Of a stretch of 64,000 nt of DNA, positions 61,058 through 64,000 are shown piece after piece. The notes beneath the pieces are model-generated. The model did not search any database. It was given only the letters and a program-made list of their open reading frames with translations, and was not told the DNA's origin. Within the stretch, counting starts at the first letter, position 1. The number at the start of each line of letters is the position of its first letter. The DNA is taken from the NCBI GenBank assembly GCA_019694475.1, contig JAIBBX010000004.1, forward strand, positions 1-64,000, given 5' to 3'. Made by a program: the position numbers and the translations under genes. The stretch comes from Parachlamydiales bacterium (GTDB lineage Bacteria > Chlamydiota > Chlamydiia > Chlamydiales > SM23-39).

Positions 61058-64000
61058 TGGCGATCCGTGCTGTTTCTCAATCAGATGTTGAATTGCTAAA
61101 GGCTCAACGAAAAAAGGCCACCGTTCTGCCCCCTCAGGAGGCTTATGAATTCGCTTTGCGCCTTTTTGACCTATTTGGGCAAAGATTTGCGAAGGATGCA
61201 ATACGGCCGAAAATCAAAGTGCAGGCTCAATTCGACCAGGTTCATCACGCTCTTGTGGAAATTCAAACCAGATTGGAATCTGGAAAAACAACCTATGTAG
61301 ATGTTTCATGTCCGCGGACGACGGTTCTTTTGTCAGGCAGAGAATCTCAGAACTTATTTTCCATATTTCAAAGATTGAAAGAATTTTCCTATGCCCTTCT
61401 CCCATTTCCGCAAAAAATGATCTTGCACTACTCGGAACCAGAGCTGGGCGAATTGCAAAGGCTTGAGGCAGGACGCAAAAAAGGGTTTGCTTTGATTACG
61501 GAAGCCTTAAAACACGAGGAACATGATGATGGCAAAGGGGCTGATGATGAACCGATCAGACAACTTTCTCCAGAGGAGGAATTTTCTTTAGCACGTCTAT
61601 ATTTTAGAGGAGGAGCCCTTGTATTCAATCGTGTAGTCTATTTCTCGGAAATGGTTCACTTGTGGGGCAGTCTTGCGAATCGGAATCTTTCAAAGGTTGA
61701 ACGCTTGAAGAAGAGTTTGAGCGTGAGAGAATGGGTTGATGAAGCCCCAGCTCCAATCCTGGCGTTTCTTTCTTTTGGGCCTGGTGATCATCAGGAAACA
61801 TGGTCTTTTCCCAAATATTTGGTTTATTGCTCAGTTCTTAGCGTCCAAAAGAATTTTGGGTTCGACTTCCCTGAGACTGTGAAAGCGAAACTCGCAGAAA
61901 AATTTACCGATTCGGAAAATTGCCGGACCGATCTTTGCTATTTTTCAGCAACCCCGCGCCTGCTTTATGAATTAGATATCGGTCCCTTTGAAAGATCGTC
62001 TGCCTTTTTAGTACGAGCTTTTCAAGCTTTTTTCTGGGTCACTCGGAACGTCGATTTAGCTCCAGAAGAACACGGAGCTCTATTAATTGTTTTTGTTTAT
62101 ATGGAGAACATATGGAGGCCGGAAAACTTCCCAAATTTCGCGAATAGAAAGTGGGTTCAGCCACCTTGGAATCAGGAATATGTGGATGCATTCAAAGAGT
62201 CTTGGAAGGGACTCGAAGACATTTTAAGCTGTATCGCCAAACGAAAAGTAAAATTGTCCCAACTTACTAAAGACGATGAGGCTCTTATGGCATGCACACA
62301 ATGCTGGCAATTGCTCCGTTTTCTTTGGCATCATCCTCAGAGAAGTTTTTTTATTGATTTGCTGATCGGTTTAGGCAAGTTGCCTCGATTCACCATGACA
62401 CTTTCGACGGCATTAGAATTTTGTTTATGTAATCAAAATAAGATAACGCCCAACATCCATCAGCATCTTCTAGAAGCTTATGCTGCTACAATACAAACTC
62501 TCGATGGCAAAGAAATTGTTATAGAGCATACCGAATCTTTATTTTTCAATCCTCCGCATGCTTTTCATCAATCTGTTACATACGGTTTTGCGATTCCAAG
62601 AACCAACAGTTTTGTGGAGAAGATGGCGCCGTATAATTTTCCGAAGGATGATAAATTTTGCTTTATGCTGCGAGAATTTATTCTGCATCCGCAAGCGCGC
62701 TTATTTGAGCTTCTCAAGGACTGCGAAGAAATAGGCATTCCAGTTACCCATTTACTGATCTACGACGTTTTCTCTAAACGGCATCCTCAATTCGCGCCGC
62801 AGCATGATCCTCAGCCTCAAACCCGTGCGGCAGCGATTGCTTTGGCCAAACAAATTCAGCAAACATATCGCCTATCTGAAATTCAAATTTTCTCAATTTA
62901 TATGGAGCTGCTCCGCCTGGTTATGAATGAGCAAGTGGGTTGCGTCGATCGAGTCAGAGCATCCGTGCAAGCAATGGCACAATTGTGCCCAGCGATTAGC
63001 GCCGAGACGGTTTGGTTCCTGTTCCGCTATCATCCTGAAAATCTCACCGTTGAAAGGGTTTCAACGATTGCCGATCAAAGACAAGCTTGGGTCGAAGATA
63101 TGGATGAACGCCAGCGCTTTGTCGTGGATCAAACGATGTATCAACAAAATGCGCAGGGCATAGAAGAATTTGCAAATACTGCAAGCAGCGCATGTCCGGA
63201 TGAAATTACGGGCAGCCATTTTTCCCTTTCATGCCAGATGGATCTTCTCGCCGCATTTTTCCCCTATTTGCAGCCCCTATCCAATTTTTTTCATATCACG
63301 AATCTTACTGTAGCAAATGGTATTCGATGGGGAGAACCCGTTTGGAAAACGCATGAAGGGCAATTGAAGCAGATAAAACACTCAAGCGTTGGAGTTTACT
63401 TGAATTGGAGCGTGATGAAGAGCAGGCCTGTTCTCTTTATCTCTTTTGCCGATCTTCGAACAGGAAGGGCCGTTTCATCCTACGTTCCGCTCCAAGTTTT
63501 AAACGCTGTCATTGATCCCATTCGAGGCCCTTTTTATGGGCTGCTTGGGACTTTAGCGCAACAAGTATTGAAAGAGCAGGCTCATGGGAATGTAGAAGAA
63601 GATGCTCCTGAAACACCTCAATCTTGGGCGCCTGCTTATGTCGGAGTGAAAGAAACAATAGACAGTTTCCCCGATGTATCAGAGCAACTGATTCGAATCT
63701 GGGAATTCTTGCGCAAAGTAAAACTTGGCTACAGAAATCTCTATTTAACTGCGATCACGAATAGCCCCGTTAATGTAGATCCAGCTATGGATCTATGGAG
63801 AGTAGCGGCGGCGGGCAATATTTTCACCTCGCATCCAAGAGGCTCTCTTATCCCTGAGCTGCCAGAGGAACATCCGGAACATTTCACGCCTGATGCGAAC
63901 GAACAATTCGTAGAAGGATGCCGTCAATTGTTTACTCAATCGACGCAAAAACTCGAACTTTTGAATCTCGATTTAAAAACCGCCAGCGGCAATTTCCCGA
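61057..64000 (+). CDS. Giant hypothetical protein, runs off the window
   Basis: From an ATG sharing a base with the previous TAA, the frame stays open for 981 codons to the window end, with no internal stop. The protein is soluble, rich in Leu/Phe/Glu, and has no signal peptide or familiar motif that I can see. Its size, linkage to the membrane protein and position beside the other unknowns suggest an effector-like or giant surface protein, but this is a guess. It needs the next window for its C-terminus. Confidence 0.7.
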   Translation, partial: MAIRAVSQSDVELLKAQRKKATVLPPQEAYEFALRLFDLFGQRFAKDAIRPKIKVQAQFDQVHHALVEIQTRLESGKTTYVDVSCPRTTVLLSGRESQNLFSIFQRLKEFSYALLPFPQKMILHYSEPELGELQRLEAGRKKGFALITEALKHEEHDDGKGADDEPIRQLSPEEEFSLARLYFRGGALVFNRVVYFSEMVHLWGSLANRNLSKVERLKKSLSVREWVDEAPAPILAFLSFGPGDHQETWSFPKYLVYCSVLSVQKNFGFDFPETVKAKLAEKFTDSENCRTDLCYFSATPRLLYELDIGPFERSSAFLVRAFQAFFWVTRNVDLAPEEHGALLIVFVYMENIWRPENFPNFANRKWVQPPWNQEYVDAFKESWKGLEDILSCIAKRKVKLSQLTKDDEALMACTQCWQLLRFLWHHPQRSFFIDLLIGLGKLPRFTMTLSTALEFCLCNQNKITPNIHQHLLEAYAATIQTLDGKEIVIEHTESLFFNPPHAFHQSVTYGFAIPRTNSFVEKMAPYNFPKDDKFCFMLREFILHPQARLFELLKDCEEIGIPVTHLLIYDVFSKRHPQFAPQHDPQPQTRAAAIALAKQIQQTYRLSEIQIFSIYMELLRLVMNEQVGCVDRVRASVQAMAQLCPAISAETVWFLFRYHPENLTVERVSTIADQRQAWVEDMDERQRFVVDQTMYQQNAQGIEEFANTASSACPDEITGSHFSLSCQMDLLAAFFPYLQPLSNFFHITNLTVANGIRWGEPVWKTHEGQLKQIKHSSVGVYLNWSVMKSRPVLFISFADLRTGRAVSSYVPLQVLNAVIDPIRGPFYGLLGTLAQQVLKEQAHGNVEEDAPETPQSWAPAYVGVKETIDSFPDVSEQLIRIWEFLRKVKLGYRNLYLTAITNSPVNVDPAMDLWRVAAAGNIFTSHPRGSLIPELPEEHPEHFTPDANEQFVEGCRQLFTQSTQKLELLNLDLKTASGNFP

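Noticed and set aside
1..64000. CRISPR array
   Set aside because: No regularly spaced direct repeats were found; the palindromes are kilobases apart.

Overview
The window looks like chromosome of an environmental chlamydia (order Chlamydiales), most like the Waddlia/Criblamydia side of the group. The evidence is a 728-residue GreA with the long chlamydial N-terminal extension, a double-length ThyX, two cysteine-rich MOMP-like porins of the Legionella MOMP type, a Mg-type HemB, and gene neighbourhoods I recall from Chlamydia (ispA next to a GlmU-like protein; a small ORF next to ung; a conserved run ending in a short formyl-THF cyclo-ligase). The genus is an inference. No rRNA or CRISPR array is seen; there is one tRNA (Pro, GGG).

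Layout. 1-1300: the start of an IS200/IS605 TnpB (minus strand, cut by the window edge) beside a probably truncated ORF. 1330-9000: outer-membrane proteins, thyX, a beta-propeller protein, a glycosyltransferase, and a hemB/dapA-like/DUF2892 operon. 9000-10553: a promoter, an inverted repeat and a 23-codon leader ORF with six consecutive His codons, then a sodium:solute symporter. 10761-17519: a papain-like cysteine protease, a DUF1003 protein, a YjbH-like outer-membrane protein and unknowns. 17674-27215: greA, rdgB, NYN nuclease, then dsbB/DUF5993, acyP, dusB and yggT on the minus strand, then a PilM/GspL-like operon ending in a formyl-THF cyclo-ligase. 28409-30636: a pentameric ligand-gated-channel-like protein between two peroxiredoxins. 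30685-41788: glycosyltransferase, class V aminotransferase, OppA, a MOMP-like porin, GH63 glucosidase with glucokinase, and recA. 41890-46488: a decayed outer-membrane gene, a MerR/TipA-type regulator, ispA and a GlmU-like protein, and a 32-codon leader ORF within a large RNA fold upstream of an RNA m5U methyltransferase. 46558-55031: a filamentous-haemagglutinin-like exoprotein, an exported 2OG oxygenase, tRNA-Pro, ung, MFS, HlyD and Rsm22. 55107-64000: glycosyltransferase, dapA, and four unknown proteins that could be host-interaction factors, one with kinase-like motifs; the last runs off the window.

Two leader-ORF arrangements look regulatory. One (9002-9221) resembles a his-type attenuator, but in front of a transporter. 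The other (45057-45157) resembles the translational attenuators of rRNA methylase genes: a 13-bp repeat arm covers the methyltransferase start codon.

A palindrome of the form ATGTAAAGC-N-GCTTTACAT occurs five times (10604, 12105, 23502, 42159, 54979). Four copies lie just after a stop codon and one lies inside a coding sequence. It is a dispersed repeat of unknown role.
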